Below, one piece after another: positions 52,149-59,960 of a stretch of 64,000 nucleotides of DNA (its first letter is position 1; the number at the start of each line of letters is the position of its first letter). The stretch spans positions 273,877-337,876 of the forward strand of contig CAYLVB010000006.1 of assembly GCA_964387075.1 (NCBI GenBank), read 5' to 3'. The notes beneath the pieces are model-generated. The model was not told the origin of the DNA. It saw only the letters and a list, made by a program, of their open reading frames with translations, and did no database searches. This DNA comes from PALSA-968 sp964387075 (GTDB lineage Bacteria > Bacteroidota > Bacteroidia > B-17B0 > Aurantibacillaceae). Made by a program: the position numbers and the translations under genes.

Positions 52149-54038
52149 TTATTTGTTTTTGTGATATTGAATAGTAAGCCCCACTTTGAAATTTCTCAGC
52201 GGCATGGGGTATTGCGCTACCGAAAAATAATTGGCATTGAACAGGTTATTGCCTTCTATGAAAGCGTTCAGTAAAATAGTTTTGCAAATAAAGGTTTGTG
52301 ATAAACGAAGATCGAAAAGATGATACGGCGTTAAATAACTGTAATTATCGGAAGTGAGATAGCGATAACCTGTATACACATAAGCCGAACGCAAAGTGGT
52401 GTTTTTAAATGTAACAGAAAGAATGGAAGAACCCGAATACATCGGCACATAAGGCAATTGCCTGTCTTTAGACGCATCGTTCTCCAGCGAAGTTTGGGTG
52501 CGGCTGGAAAGCACATAATTTGTTATAGCGTTCAGCATAATGTTCAGGTCCCTTGTTTTGAAGGAGAACTCCGAATTACTCTCCCCTCCCCTGCTCCATA
52601 CTTGCAGCACGTTCTGCGGACTCCAAACGCCATTCTTGCCGGGCAGCCACAAGATCCAGTTGCTTACCTTGCGATTGAAGATCGTTCCTGTTGATGAAAA
52701 CGCGAATTTTCTCACATTGTGGTTTACCTGCAAGGAACCCTCTTCGCTCAAACCATGCTCGGGCTTCAGGTCGGGATCTCCTCCCGGGCTCCAGTACAGG
52801 TCGTTCAAAGTAGGATAGCGATAAATGGTGCCCGCATTCACTTTCGCTGTAAGCCATTTCAGTATCTGTACCGAAGAAACCAACCCACCTGTGGGAACAA
52901 AAACTTTTCCATTGAAGATCTCCTGCCGGCCGTAAACGGAAATATTGACGCGGCTATTCTTCCAGGAAATATTTTCAAAGAGCGCGTTGCGTACAAGCTG
53001 TCCCTGTTCCGCATAGCCCTGTGAAGTTCCCATAGAAATTGAGTTGCTGCTCCCAACGGTCAAAGCAAATCCTTTTGGCAAGTAGCATTGGCCTTCCACA
53101 TCCGCCAGGATGGTTTTGAAAACGTTATCGGTCCTTAGTAAATAAGTTTTGTTTCCGTAGATCAGCGCTTCGTTGATAAAAGCGGCGCGCGCGTTCATAG
53201 CAAATTTGCTTTGAGTTAACTTCCAATCTGCCAGGGCACGGAAAATTTTGTCCTGTTGTACCGCGTCCTGTTTTAATTCCTGCAAACTATAAGGTACATT
53301 TCGGTTGGCATCCTGCAGCCATACATGAAGGCCTATTTGCTGTTTTGCGTTGATCCTGAAACCGAGGTCCTGCATCAGCGCATATTGCGTGGTTTGCGCG
53401 TGTTCCTGTTGAGCAGTAATGAGTGAATCGAAATTGCGGTAAAAAGAATACCTGTTTTGCGAAATGTCGGCCAGTATCTTTGTTGAGCTGCTCCATTTAC
53501 CCGAAGAAATATCCGCTGCGGCGGTTTGCGAAAAGTTCTGCAGTGTGCTCCAGTAAGAACCTCCTTTTACGGTAATGCCGTTGGTGGTTGCTCCCGAATT
53601 CAAATTCAAAACACCCGCCATAGCCCCGCTTCCCCAGTAACCGGAGAGCGCACCTTTTTGCAAAGAAGCCGAACTAAAGAATCCTACAGGCAATAAAGAA
53701 ACATCGGCTTGCCCCAGCATGGGGTTATTGATGTTCACGCCGTTCCATACGACCGCGGTTTGCTGGGCAGTAGAGCCGCGAACTGAAATGGAAGCAATAT
53801 TGGCCGGCCCATAGGATCTTACAAAACAGCTGTTCTGCTGCAGGAGCATTTGTGCGACCGTAGATGCATTAAAATTACTGCGTGTAGTGGAATCTATTTT
53901 GTTCTGCGCGAAATACCCGGCCGACATCTTACTCTTCAGATCGGTAACGGTGATCTCGCATAAAAGCAAAGTATCTGTCTGCGCCAAAACACGGGCACAA
54001 CACAAAAAAATGCAATATGCAAAGACTTTATCTTTCAT
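52149..54038 (-). CDS. btuB: BtuB-type TonB-dependent cobalamin receptor
   Basis: 629 residues from ATG 54038, whose signal peptide is clean (MKDKVFAYCIFLCCARVLAQ). The in-frame ATG at 54068 is possible. The plug domain (about 20-150) includes LLCEITVTDLKSKM, VRGSTAQQTAVVWNGV and NPMLGQADVSLLPVGFF. The rest is the barrel (GYWGSGAMAGVLNL follows the plug). The position directly behind a B12 riboswitch identifies the substrate as cobalamin or related corrinoids. It heads the operon btuB - DUF4465 - T9SS - BtuG-like. Confidence 0.9.
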   Translation of the reverse strand: MKDKVFAYCIFLCCARVLAQTDTLLLCEITVTDLKSKMSAGYFAQNKIDSTTRSNFNASTVAQMLLQQNSCFVRSYGPANIASISVRGSTAQQTAVVWNGVNINNPMLGQADVSLLPVGFFSSASLQKGALSGYWGSGAMAGVLNLNSGATTNGITVKGGSYWSTLQNFSQTAAADISSGKWSSSTKILADISQNRYSFYRNFDSLITAQQEHAQTTQYALMQDLGFRINAKQQIGLHVWLQDANRNVPYSLQELKQDAVQQDKIFRALADWKLTQSKFAMNARAAFINEALIYGNKTYLLRTDNVFKTILADVEGQCYLPKGFALTVGSSNSISMGTSQGYAEQGQLVRNALFENISWKNSRVNISVYGRQEIFNGKVFVPTGGLVSSVQILKWLTAKVNAGTIYRYPTLNDLYWSPGGDPDLKPEHGLSEEGSLQVNHNVRKFAFSSTGTIFNRKVSNWILWLPGKNGVWSPQNVLQVWSRGGESNSEFSFKTRDLNIMLNAITNYVLSSRTQTSLENDASKDRQLPYVPMYSGSSILSVTFKNTTLRSAYVYTGYRYLTSDNYSYLTPYHLFDLRLSQTFICKTILLNAFIEGNNLFNANYFSVAQYPMPLRNFKVGLTIQYHKNK

Positions 54039-54083
54039 TTCCGCAAAAACCTTTGTCCGCGAAGGCATTTTAACGTTTTGCTT

Positions 54084-54262
54084 TGGCAGGTCTTCTGACT
54101 TCCTTTTTCCCTTTCCTTCCCGCAACGCTACAGCGCGTGGCAGTGGTTTGAAGTGTGGGGCCCTGAAATGTGCATTCGGCAAAGCCAAACGGGTTCAGGG
54201 CAAGGTAACAGCAGCGGGCACTGTAGGCGATTCTCACGCCTTTCCCTTTTCATTTCCCTGTT
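54084..54262 (-). promoter_or_regulatory. Cobalamin (B12) riboswitch
   Basis: On the minus strand, the leader ends in the B12 box AAGTCAGAAGACCTGCC (54101-54085). Further upstream are the conserved GCCACG segment, a GGGAAGG run, and the start motif GGCGTGAGAATCGCC with CAGTGCCCGC. The order and content match the AdoCbl-type riboswitch. It lies 46 bases before the btuB start and should repress the operon when cobalamin is present. Confidence 0.92.
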
Positions 54263-54317
54263 TAGAAATTTATAACAGGAAAAACCAAAAGCATGACGAA
54301 GATAAGGATTTTGCTAT

Positions 54318-54325
54318 TACTTTTG
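54318..54325 (+). promoter_or_regulatory. Candidate -7 element of the SET-domain gene
   Basis: TACTTTTG, perfect TAnnTTTG match, ends 11 bases before the ATG at 54337, so the leader would be very short. It shows that transcription starts after the divergent riboswitch. Confidence 0.5.
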
Positions 54326-54336
54326 CAAACTCATTT

Positions 54337-54792
54337 ATGGCTCTACTAGTTAAACGATCAAGAATACCCGGCGCAGGCAAAGGCCTCTTCACCACCAAAG
54401 CAATAAAAAAAGACACCAGGATCATTGAATATCGTGGCGAGACGATAGGCTGGAAGGATTACAACGAAAGGGTGAAACGCCAGGAGGACGGTTACCTTTT
54501 TTATTTCAACCGCAATCATTGCGTAGACGCTTATAATACGCCTCAATACAAAGCCCGTTACGCCAACGATGCGATGGGCCTTACACGCGTGAAAGGTCTG
54601 CGCAACAACAGTCACTACGAGATAGAGGACGATAAATGCTACATTGTGGCTGCCCGCGATATTAAAGCCGGTGAGGAGATCTTCTGCGATTATACACGCG
54701 ATTACTGGAAAGTGATACGCTATAATATGCGGCTGCGTGAAGCGCAGGAAAAGAGTCAAAAAAAGAAAGCCTCAAAACGCATGAAACATTGA
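54337..54792 (+). CDS. SET domain-containing protein
   Basis: 151 residues from ATG 54337. A frame open from 53887 runs antisense through btuB and its riboswitch and is not used. The SET fold is clear: KRSRIPGAGKGLFTTKAIKK at the start, YRGETIGWKDY, then LRNNSHYEIED and GEEIFCDYTRDYW, which hold the SAM and lysine channel residues. The classical NHS motif appears as NNS. The C-terminus is Lys-rich. It is a possible protein lysine methyltransferase. Bacterial SET proteins act on host or ribosomal proteins in a few cases. No target is evident. Confidence 0.87.
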   Translation: MALLVKRSRIPGAGKGLFTTKAIKKDTRIIEYRGETIGWKDYNERVKRQEDGYLFYFNRNHCVDAYNTPQYKARYANDAMGLTRVKGLRNNSHYEIEDDKCYIVAARDIKAGEEIFCDYTRDYWKVIRYNMRLREAQEKSQKKKASKRMKH

Positions 54793-54876
54793 TATTCAGC
54801 AATTTGCAGCTACTCTTTTTTTGTCTTACAAAAAGGTGGTTTGGGCGATTTTATTACTCCTATCTTAATTAATTAT

Positions 54877-54884
54877 TAACTTTG
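54877..54884 (+). promoter_or_regulatory. Candidate -7 element of the glutamate dehydrogenase gene
   Basis: TAACTTTG, perfect TAnnTTTG match, 36 bases before the ATG at 54921. Confidence 0.5.
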
Positions 54885-54920
54885 CAGGCTGGAATCTCAA
54901 TGTTGAACCAAAAGTAAAGC

Positions 54921-56198
54921 ATGGCCACTCAAACCGTACCTTCTATGGTAGCACACCAAAGTATGTTCGATGCCGTTTTAGCCCGTCTCGACGCCGCAGC
55001 CAAAACGATGAATCTTTCTGAAGAAGTTTCAAGAGTTTTACGCAACCCGCAAAAATTAGTGAAAGTGAGCCTTCCCATTACCATGGACAATGGCAAAGTG
55101 GAGGTTTTTGAGGGCTATCGCTGTATACACTCTACCTATCTTGGTCCTTCTAAAGGCGGCATTCGTTTCGCGATGGATGTGAACCAGGACGAGGTGATGG
55201 CTTTAGCTGCATGGATGAGCTTTAAGTGCGCTGTTGCCAACCTGCCTTATGGGGGCGGTAAAGGCGGAGTTAAATGCGATCCACGTAAATTAAGTGTTGG
55301 AGAATTAGAGCGCATCACCCGCGCTTATACGGTAGCGATGCGCGACGTGTTTGGCGTAGATAAAGATATTCCCGCACCCGATATGGGAACCAGCGGCCGC
55401 GAGATGGCCTGGATCCTTGACGAGTTCAATAAAATTCACGGAGAAGACAATCCCGGTGTTGTAACCGGTAAACCCATCATATTAGGCGGATCATTAGGTC
55501 GCGACGCTGCTACAGGTCGTGGTGTCATGATAAACACTTTAGCCGCTCTTAAAAAAGCAAACATCATTAACCCCAAAGATGCAACGGCAGCTGTTCAGGG
55601 TTTTGGGAATGTTGGCGGACATGCCGCGCGTTTGCTGGCTGAGCAAGGAATTAAAATTGTTGCCATCAGCGATCATACAGGTGCTTTTTACAACGAAAAA
55701 GGAATTGACATTAAAGCAGCATTGGAGTACGCCGCCAAAAACGAGCGCGTATTGAAAGGCTTTAAAGGCGGGACTGAAATTACCAACGAAGACCTGCTTA
55801 CCTGCAAGTGCGATGTATTGGTGCCTGCCGCTTTACAGAATGTAATTACAGAAGAGATCGCGCACAAGATCCACGCGAAGATCGTGGTGGAGGGTGCCAA
55901 CGGACCAACAGTTCCGGAAGCCGATCATGTGCTGAACGAAAAGAATATTTTAGTGGTTCCGGATATTTTGGCCAACTCGGGCGGTGTTACCGTTTCTTAC
56001 TTTGAATGGGTACAGAACAAAATGGGCTATTACTGGCCCGAAGCCGAAGTGAACGCGAAACATGACGCGAACATGGAGCTTGCATTTGAGAGCGTTTGGA
56101 CCAATGCCAGGGATTATAAAACCTCGATGCGTATTGCCGCTTACATCACCGCGCTTAAGAAAATTGAGCAGGCCGCTAAATTGAAAGGATTCTTTTAG
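54921..56198 (+). CDS. Glu/Leu/Phe/Val dehydrogenase (glutamate dehydrogenase)
   Basis: 425 residues. The N-terminal catalytic domain has the glutamate dehydrogenase signature ANLPYGGGKGGVKCDPRKLS, with the catalytic Lys, and DIPAPDMGTSGREM. The C-terminal Rossmann domain has GFGNVGGHAARLL. It deaminates glutamate (or fixes ammonium) at the link of carbon and nitrogen metabolism. Length and motifs fit hexameric GDH, mostly NAD-dependent, but the coenzyme cannot be fixed from sequence by eye. A terminator follows. Confidence 0.94.
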   Translation: MATQTVPSMVAHQSMFDAVLARLDAAAKTMNLSEEVSRVLRNPQKLVKVSLPITMDNGKVEVFEGYRCIHSTYLGPSKGGIRFAMDVNQDEVMALAAWMSFKCAVANLPYGGGKGGVKCDPRKLSVGELERITRAYTVAMRDVFGVDKDIPAPDMGTSGREMAWILDEFNKIHGEDNPGVVTGKPIILGGSLGRDAATGRGVMINTLAALKKANIINPKDATAAVQGFGNVGGHAARLLAEQGIKIVAISDHTGAFYNEKGIDIKAALEYAAKNERVLKGFKGGTEITNEDLLTCKCDVLVPAALQNVITEEIAHKIHAKIVVEGANGPTVPEADHVLNEKNILVVPDILANSGGVTVSYFEWVQNKMGYYWPEAEVNAKHDANMELAFESVWTNARDYKTSMRIAAYITALKKIEQAAKLKGFF

Positions 56199-56244
56199 GT
56201 ACGAGGTTAGAAGTACGAGGTACGAAAGAAAAAAATACAAGAAG

Positions 56245-56269
56245 AGCCCGAACATTTGTTTGGGCTTTT
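56245..56269 (+). terminator. Terminator after glutamate dehydrogenase
   Basis: Stem AGCCCGAAC (56245-56253) / GTTTGGGCT (56258-56266) with one G-U pair, 4-base loop, then TTT. The stretch between 56198 and 56235 holds near-duplicate TACGAGGT words, a filler pattern seen in many Bacteroidota spacers. Confidence 0.7.
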
Positions 56270-56374
56270 CTCATTTATTACCCACTAAACTTCATAACCA
56301 CTCCTTATACTGCTTACTGCCTACCGGCTGTTAACTGCCTACTATTTCCTACCTTTATCTCCTAATTTAACGCA

Positions 56375-56887
56375 ATGATCATCTTCTTGATAGGAATGCC
56401 CGGCAGCGGGAAGACAAGTATAGGAAAAGAACTGGCCAAGGAAATGGGCTGCAATTACATTGATCTTGACCAATACATTGTGCAGAAGGAAAAGTTGAGC
56501 ATACCGAACATCTTTAAAACAAAAGGTGAAAGCTATTTCAGAAAAGCGGAGACCGCGGCTTTGAAAGAGGTAGTGGAAAAAAGTAAAAAAACGGTGGTGG
56601 CTGTTGGCGGCGGAACTCCCTGCTACAACAATAACATTGCCCTGATGCAAACCGGCGCCAAATGCGTTTACCTGAAAGTAAGCGCGGATGTTTTGGCCGA
56701 GCGCATAGAAAAAGATACTACCGAACGACCTTTGTTCAGTAAGCACAAAGGATCTAAGCTCAAAGAAAAAGTGGAAGCTATGCTCGATCACCGTGAGAAG
56801 TTCTACAAAAAGGCGCTCATCTCTTTTGATGCCGAGGGAAAAACGCCAGAGGTTTTCGCCAAGGAGCTTTCGGGGCTACTTCGATAA
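56375..56887 (+). CDS. aroK: Shikimate kinase
   Basis: 170 residues. Phosphorylates shikimate in aromatic amino acid synthesis. Walker A is GMPGSGKTS (7-15), the shikimate-binding region is DLDQYIVQKE, followed by FRKAETAALKEV (Arg-containing), VGGGTPCYN, and the LID with RPLF. Full length. It is monocistronic by spacing. Confidence 0.94.
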   Translation: MIIFLIGMPGSGKTSIGKELAKEMGCNYIDLDQYIVQKEKLSIPNIFKTKGESYFRKAETAALKEVVEKSKKTVVAVGGGTPCYNNNIALMQTGAKCVYLKVSADVLAERIEKDTTERPLFSKHKGSKLKEKVEAMLDHREKFYKKALISFDAEGKTPEVFAKELSGLLR

Positions 56888-57004
56888 TCAGCGCTTCAAG
56901 GATCTTTAGTCCCCCATCCATACGCTTTACCTCATTTTTTCACGGATCGGGTAAATCCAGTTCATTTCTAATCCTGTTCTAATCCCATTTATTGTTTCAG
57001 TCCC

Positions 57005-57012
57005 TATATTTG
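57005..57012 (+). promoter_or_regulatory. Candidate -7 element for the bestrophin-fragment/two-component operon
   Basis: TATATTTG, perfect TAnnTTTG match, ends 17 bases before the ATG at 57030. Confidence 0.5.
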
Positions 57013-57029
57013 TATAAACAAGATGCCTA

Positions 57030-57308
57030 ATGTTGCTAAAGTCAAGAACACCAATCCTTTATATAGCAAACAAAGTCAAATGCGATTTCATTTACGTGCT
57101 TTTTCTATCACTGACTGTTATGGCCTTTACAGGTGTATTACGGGAAATGCTTCAGAAAATGCGCCTCATGATCCTCATATTCATTGGCACAGCCCTTTCC
57201 ATCCTTTTGTTATTTAAATTAGGTCAATCATATTATAGGTGGTGGGAAACGAGAGTTGCGGGATACCGGACACACTTCCATCCAACAGTTTTTAATCTGT
57301 TAACATGA
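57030..57308 (+). pseudogene. Truncated bestrophin-like protein (N-terminal quarter only)
   Basis: 92 residues. The start (MLLKSRTPILYIANKVK), the hydrophobic segments and the motif IGTALSILLLFKLGQSYYRWW-ETR match the N-terminus of bacterial bestrophin anion channels (usual length about 290). After WWETR the sequence diverges and stops. The remaining three quarters of the channel are absent. The stop overlaps the ATG of the response regulator by 4 bases (ATGA), as in a working operon, so the fragment may still be translated as a leader. Confidence 0.65.
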
Positions 57309-58009
57309 AAAAATTACTTTTGATTGAAGATGAGATCAGTGTGGTTGACTTTATAAAAAAAGGCTTAACGGAAGATGATTACGAAGTGTCGGTGGCCCTG
57401 GATGGAGCTACTGCGATCAAAATGGCCTGTGAGTATTCATTTGATCTTCTTATTCTGGACATTATGCTGCCGGACACCAGTGGCGTGGAGGTTTGCAAAG
57501 AGCTCAGAAAAAGAGAGATCAAATCCCCCATCCTGATCTTAACGGCGCTGGGAACCTCCGAAAATATTGCTTTTGGGCTGGACATGGGAGCGGATGATTA
57601 CCTCATAAAACCCTTTAAATTCATTGAACTTCGCGCGCGCATCAAAGCACTGCTGAGGCGGGCTACAAACAGCGATACCCTTTTGGCTGACCCCGTAAAC
57701 GTTTATTCTGTTGCTGACCTTATACTGAACGATGATGCCAAAAAAGTGACGCGGAATAACCGCCTGATCACTCTTACCGCCACTGAATACAGGCTGTTGT
57801 TCACTCTCATAAAGAACAAAGGAAAAGTACTTTCAAGAATGGAATTATTGGAAAATGCCTGGGATATTAATTTCAATCTCGGAACCAATGTTGTTGATGT
57901 TTATATAAATTATCTCCGTAAAAAGATCGATGCCGAATCAGAACATAAAATTATTCATACAGTAGTAGGAATGGGATATGTTATAAAAGAAGAGCACACC
58001 ACAGTATAA
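57305..58009 (+). CDS. OmpR/PhoB-family response regulator
   Basis: 234 residues. Receiver with E8/D9, phosphoacceptor Asp52 (LILDIMLPD) and Lys in YLIKPF. A winged helix (about 130-230) ends with HTVVGMGYVI. It overlaps the bestrophin remnant and is followed by its histidine kinase 22 bases later. By position it probably controls the transport genes downstream. Confidence 0.92.
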   Translation: MKKLLLIEDEISVVDFIKKGLTEDDYEVSVALDGATAIKMACEYSFDLLILDIMLPDTSGVEVCKELRKREIKSPILILTALGTSENIAFGLDMGADDYLIKPFKFIELRARIKALLRRATNSDTLLADPVNVYSVADLILNDDAKKVTRNNRLITLTATEYRLLFTLIKNKGKVLSRMELLENAWDINFNLGTNVVDVYINYLRKKIDAESEHKIIHTVVGMGYVIKEEHTTV

Positions 58010-58031
58010 TTAGTTTAACCCTGACAATCAA

Positions 58032-59396
58032 ATGAAAACACAACTCAAGGTATCTATCGTACTGGGCTTCGTACTGGTAGTTATCGTAGTGTTGTTTGGC
58101 TACACAATTTACTATGTTTTAAACGAGTACTCGTACATCGATTTTTACAAGCGGCTTGAGACCCGCGCAAGCCTGTCGGCGCGTTATAACCTTGAGCCCC
58201 ATAATGCTGAAAATATCAAATTATGGAAAAAACAGCACCTGGAAAAGCTCGAACAGGAGCGGGACTACCTGGTAGAATTAACTCCTGCCACCACTATAGA
58301 TTATCTCTCTGCTACCTATGGCCTTTCCCACAAATTCCTGGAAACGCTTTTTGCCGAGGGAAAGTCACGAGAAAAAAAAGGAAATACTTTTTATGTTGGT
58401 TCGAGGGTAGAAAAAGCAAGCAAGCGCTATGTAGTGATTGTTTCAGCGGAGAATTATTACGTTTCTCATCACCTTATCTTCTTAAGGAACGTACTTATAG
58501 GCGGGGTAGTGTTTGTTATCACAATTGTAATTTGTCTTTCTTTTTATTTTTCACGCCAGATCTTTTTCCCTATACGGAAAATCGTAAACCAGGTGAAACA
58601 GATAAGCACAGAGAACATTCACCTACGGGTAGACAACAATAATCCGAACAATGCAGAGATAAGTGAATTGATAAGTACATTCAATGACCTGCTGAACCGC
58701 ATTGAAACTGCTTTTGAGACCCAAAAGAACTTTATAAGCAACGCCTCTCACGAGCTTGGCACTCCTTTAACATCTATTATAGGTGAAGCAGATGTGTCAC
58801 TCTTGAAAAAAAGGTCGACCGAAGAATACGAAAAAGCATTGCAAAATATCCTCGATCAGGCCGAAAGACTGGACCAGATCACAAAATCGCTCTTATTTCT
58901 GGCACAGACAGGCTATAAGGGTAAAGCCATTATTTTTGAAAGGATAAGGATCGATGAAGTGATCTGGGAGACCAAAGCCATCATAGATAAACTGAACCCT
59001 GATAATAAGATCATGGTAGACCTGAGTCTTTTACCCGAAGATCCTAATAAATTAAAGGTAAAAGGAAATCGCCAGCTCCTTCAACTAGCATTTGCCAATA
59101 TTTTAACGAATGCCTGTAAATATTCGAACAACGAACCGACGCAAGTTTATATCGCTTCCAGTAATTCACAGATCGTCATTACCATTAAGGACCAAGGAAT
59201 AGGTATACCTGAAAATGAATTGCCTTTTATCTATGACCCTTTCTTCAGGGCTTCGAATGTAAATTTGTATGAGGGATACGGGATAGGACTCCCTTTGTCA
59301 AGGAATGTGATCAGGCTTCATAACGGAACTTTGCTGGTAACCTCCAAACTGAACGCGGGTACTACTGTACAGGTCAGGTTGCCACTTATGAAATAG
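58032..59396 (+). CDS. Sensor histidine kinase with HAMP domain
   Basis: 454 residues. Two membrane helices (about 8-30 and 150-173) enclose a small periplasmic domain of about 118 residues of unknown ligand. A HAMP linker (174-230) precedes HisKA with His240 (NASHELGTPLTSIIGEAD) and a HATPase domain (NILTNACKYSNN, DQGIGIP, GYGIGLPLSRN). It forms a two-component system with the regulator upstream. Confidence 0.92.
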   Translation: MKTQLKVSIVLGFVLVVIVVLFGYTIYYVLNEYSYIDFYKRLETRASLSARYNLEPHNAENIKLWKKQHLEKLEQERDYLVELTPATTIDYLSATYGLSHKFLETLFAEGKSREKKGNTFYVGSRVEKASKRYVVIVSAENYYVSHHLIFLRNVLIGGVVFVITIVICLSFYFSRQIFFPIRKIVNQVKQISTENIHLRVDNNNPNNAEISELISTFNDLLNRIETAFETQKNFISNASHELGTPLTSIIGEADVSLLKKRSTEEYEKALQNILDQAERLDQITKSLLFLAQTGYKGKAIIFERIRIDEVIWETKAIIDKLNPDNKIMVDLSLLPEDPNKLKVKGNRQLLQLAFANILTNACKYSNNEPTQVYIASSNSQIVITIKDQGIGIPENELPFIYDPFFRASNVNLYEGYGIGLPLSRNVIRLHNGTLLVTSKLNAGTTVQVRLPLMK

Positions 59397-59431
59397 TTTA
59401 TATTCTAATGACTTTCTAATTGAGCTCTTAG

Positions 59432-59460
59432 CAACTGCTAATTCGGCAGTTGTAATCTTG
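59432..59460 (+). promoter_or_regulatory. Inverted repeat and -7-like element upstream of the USP gene
   Basis: CAACTGC (59432-59438) and GCAGTTG (59446-59452) are exact inverted arms with a 7-base spacer, followed at once by TAATCTTG (59453-59460, 7/8 to TAnnTTTG), 19 bases before the ATG. The repeat occupies the spacer of the promoter and could be an operator, perhaps for the regulator encoded upstream. Confidence 0.45.
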
Positions 59461-59478
59461 TGGCATATTCGGAGTCGC

Positions 59479-59955
59479 ATGGTCAAAAACATATTAGTTC
59501 CCATTGATTTCCGTGTTGAGTCACTCAATACATTAAAGCTGGCGATGGAACTTAATCCTCATGGAGAGCTTTCGGTGGTGCTGGTATATTCGGAATACCT
59601 GCCCACTTCGATCACAGAACTTATTTTTTATTCACAGCCTAAAGTTTTAGACGGCAAAATAACGCCAGAGTTCAAGGAAGCCCTTGAGATATTGAAAAAC
59701 CGCTACCGCGAGCGTATATCACATGAAATGATAAAGGTACTTCACAGTAATACGAAGGGCTATTTAACCAATTTTTTGGAGGCCAATGCTATTGATGAGA
59801 TCTATATTCCCAAAACATACAGGTTACGTACCCCGGGCATGTCCTTTGACCCGGTACCTAAACTTAAAAAAACGAACCTTCCCCTATTCGAGATGCACTG
59901 GGAAACCGGTTACAATTACAGCGAACATGAATATTTAACTGCACTTTTTACTTAA
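59479..59955 (+). CDS. Universal stress protein-like protein
   Basis: 158 residues from ATG 59479. The TTG at 59458 would add seven residues overlapping the promoter. The fold looks like UspA: KNILVPIDF start, then hydrophobic strand ELSVVLVYSEY and DEIYIPKTYRLRTPG. The classical ATP-binding G-2x-G-9x-G(S/T) motif is not evident, so nucleotide binding is doubtful. It lies 5 bases before a SulP permease that has no STAS domain and may act as its cytosolic partner. Confidence 0.65.
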   Translation: MVKNILVPIDFRVESLNTLKLAMELNPHGELSVVLVYSEYLPTSITELIFYSQPKVLDGKITPEFKEALEILKNRYRERISHEMIKVLHSNTKGYLTNFLEANAIDEIYIPKTYRLRTPGMSFDPVPKLKKTNLPLFEMHWETGYNYSEHEYLTALFT

Positions 59956-59960
59956 CGATC

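Noticed and set aside
53887..54336. Plus-strand upstream extension of the SET-domain frame
   Set aside because: It runs antisense through the start of btuB and the B12 riboswitch, and the -7 element at 54318 is downstream of it.
56199..56374. TACGAGGT and CTGCCTAC words in the gdh-aroK spacer, considered as a mobile element
   Set aside because: Only short, imperfect words with no boundaries or target duplication. Apart from the terminator I see nothing functional.
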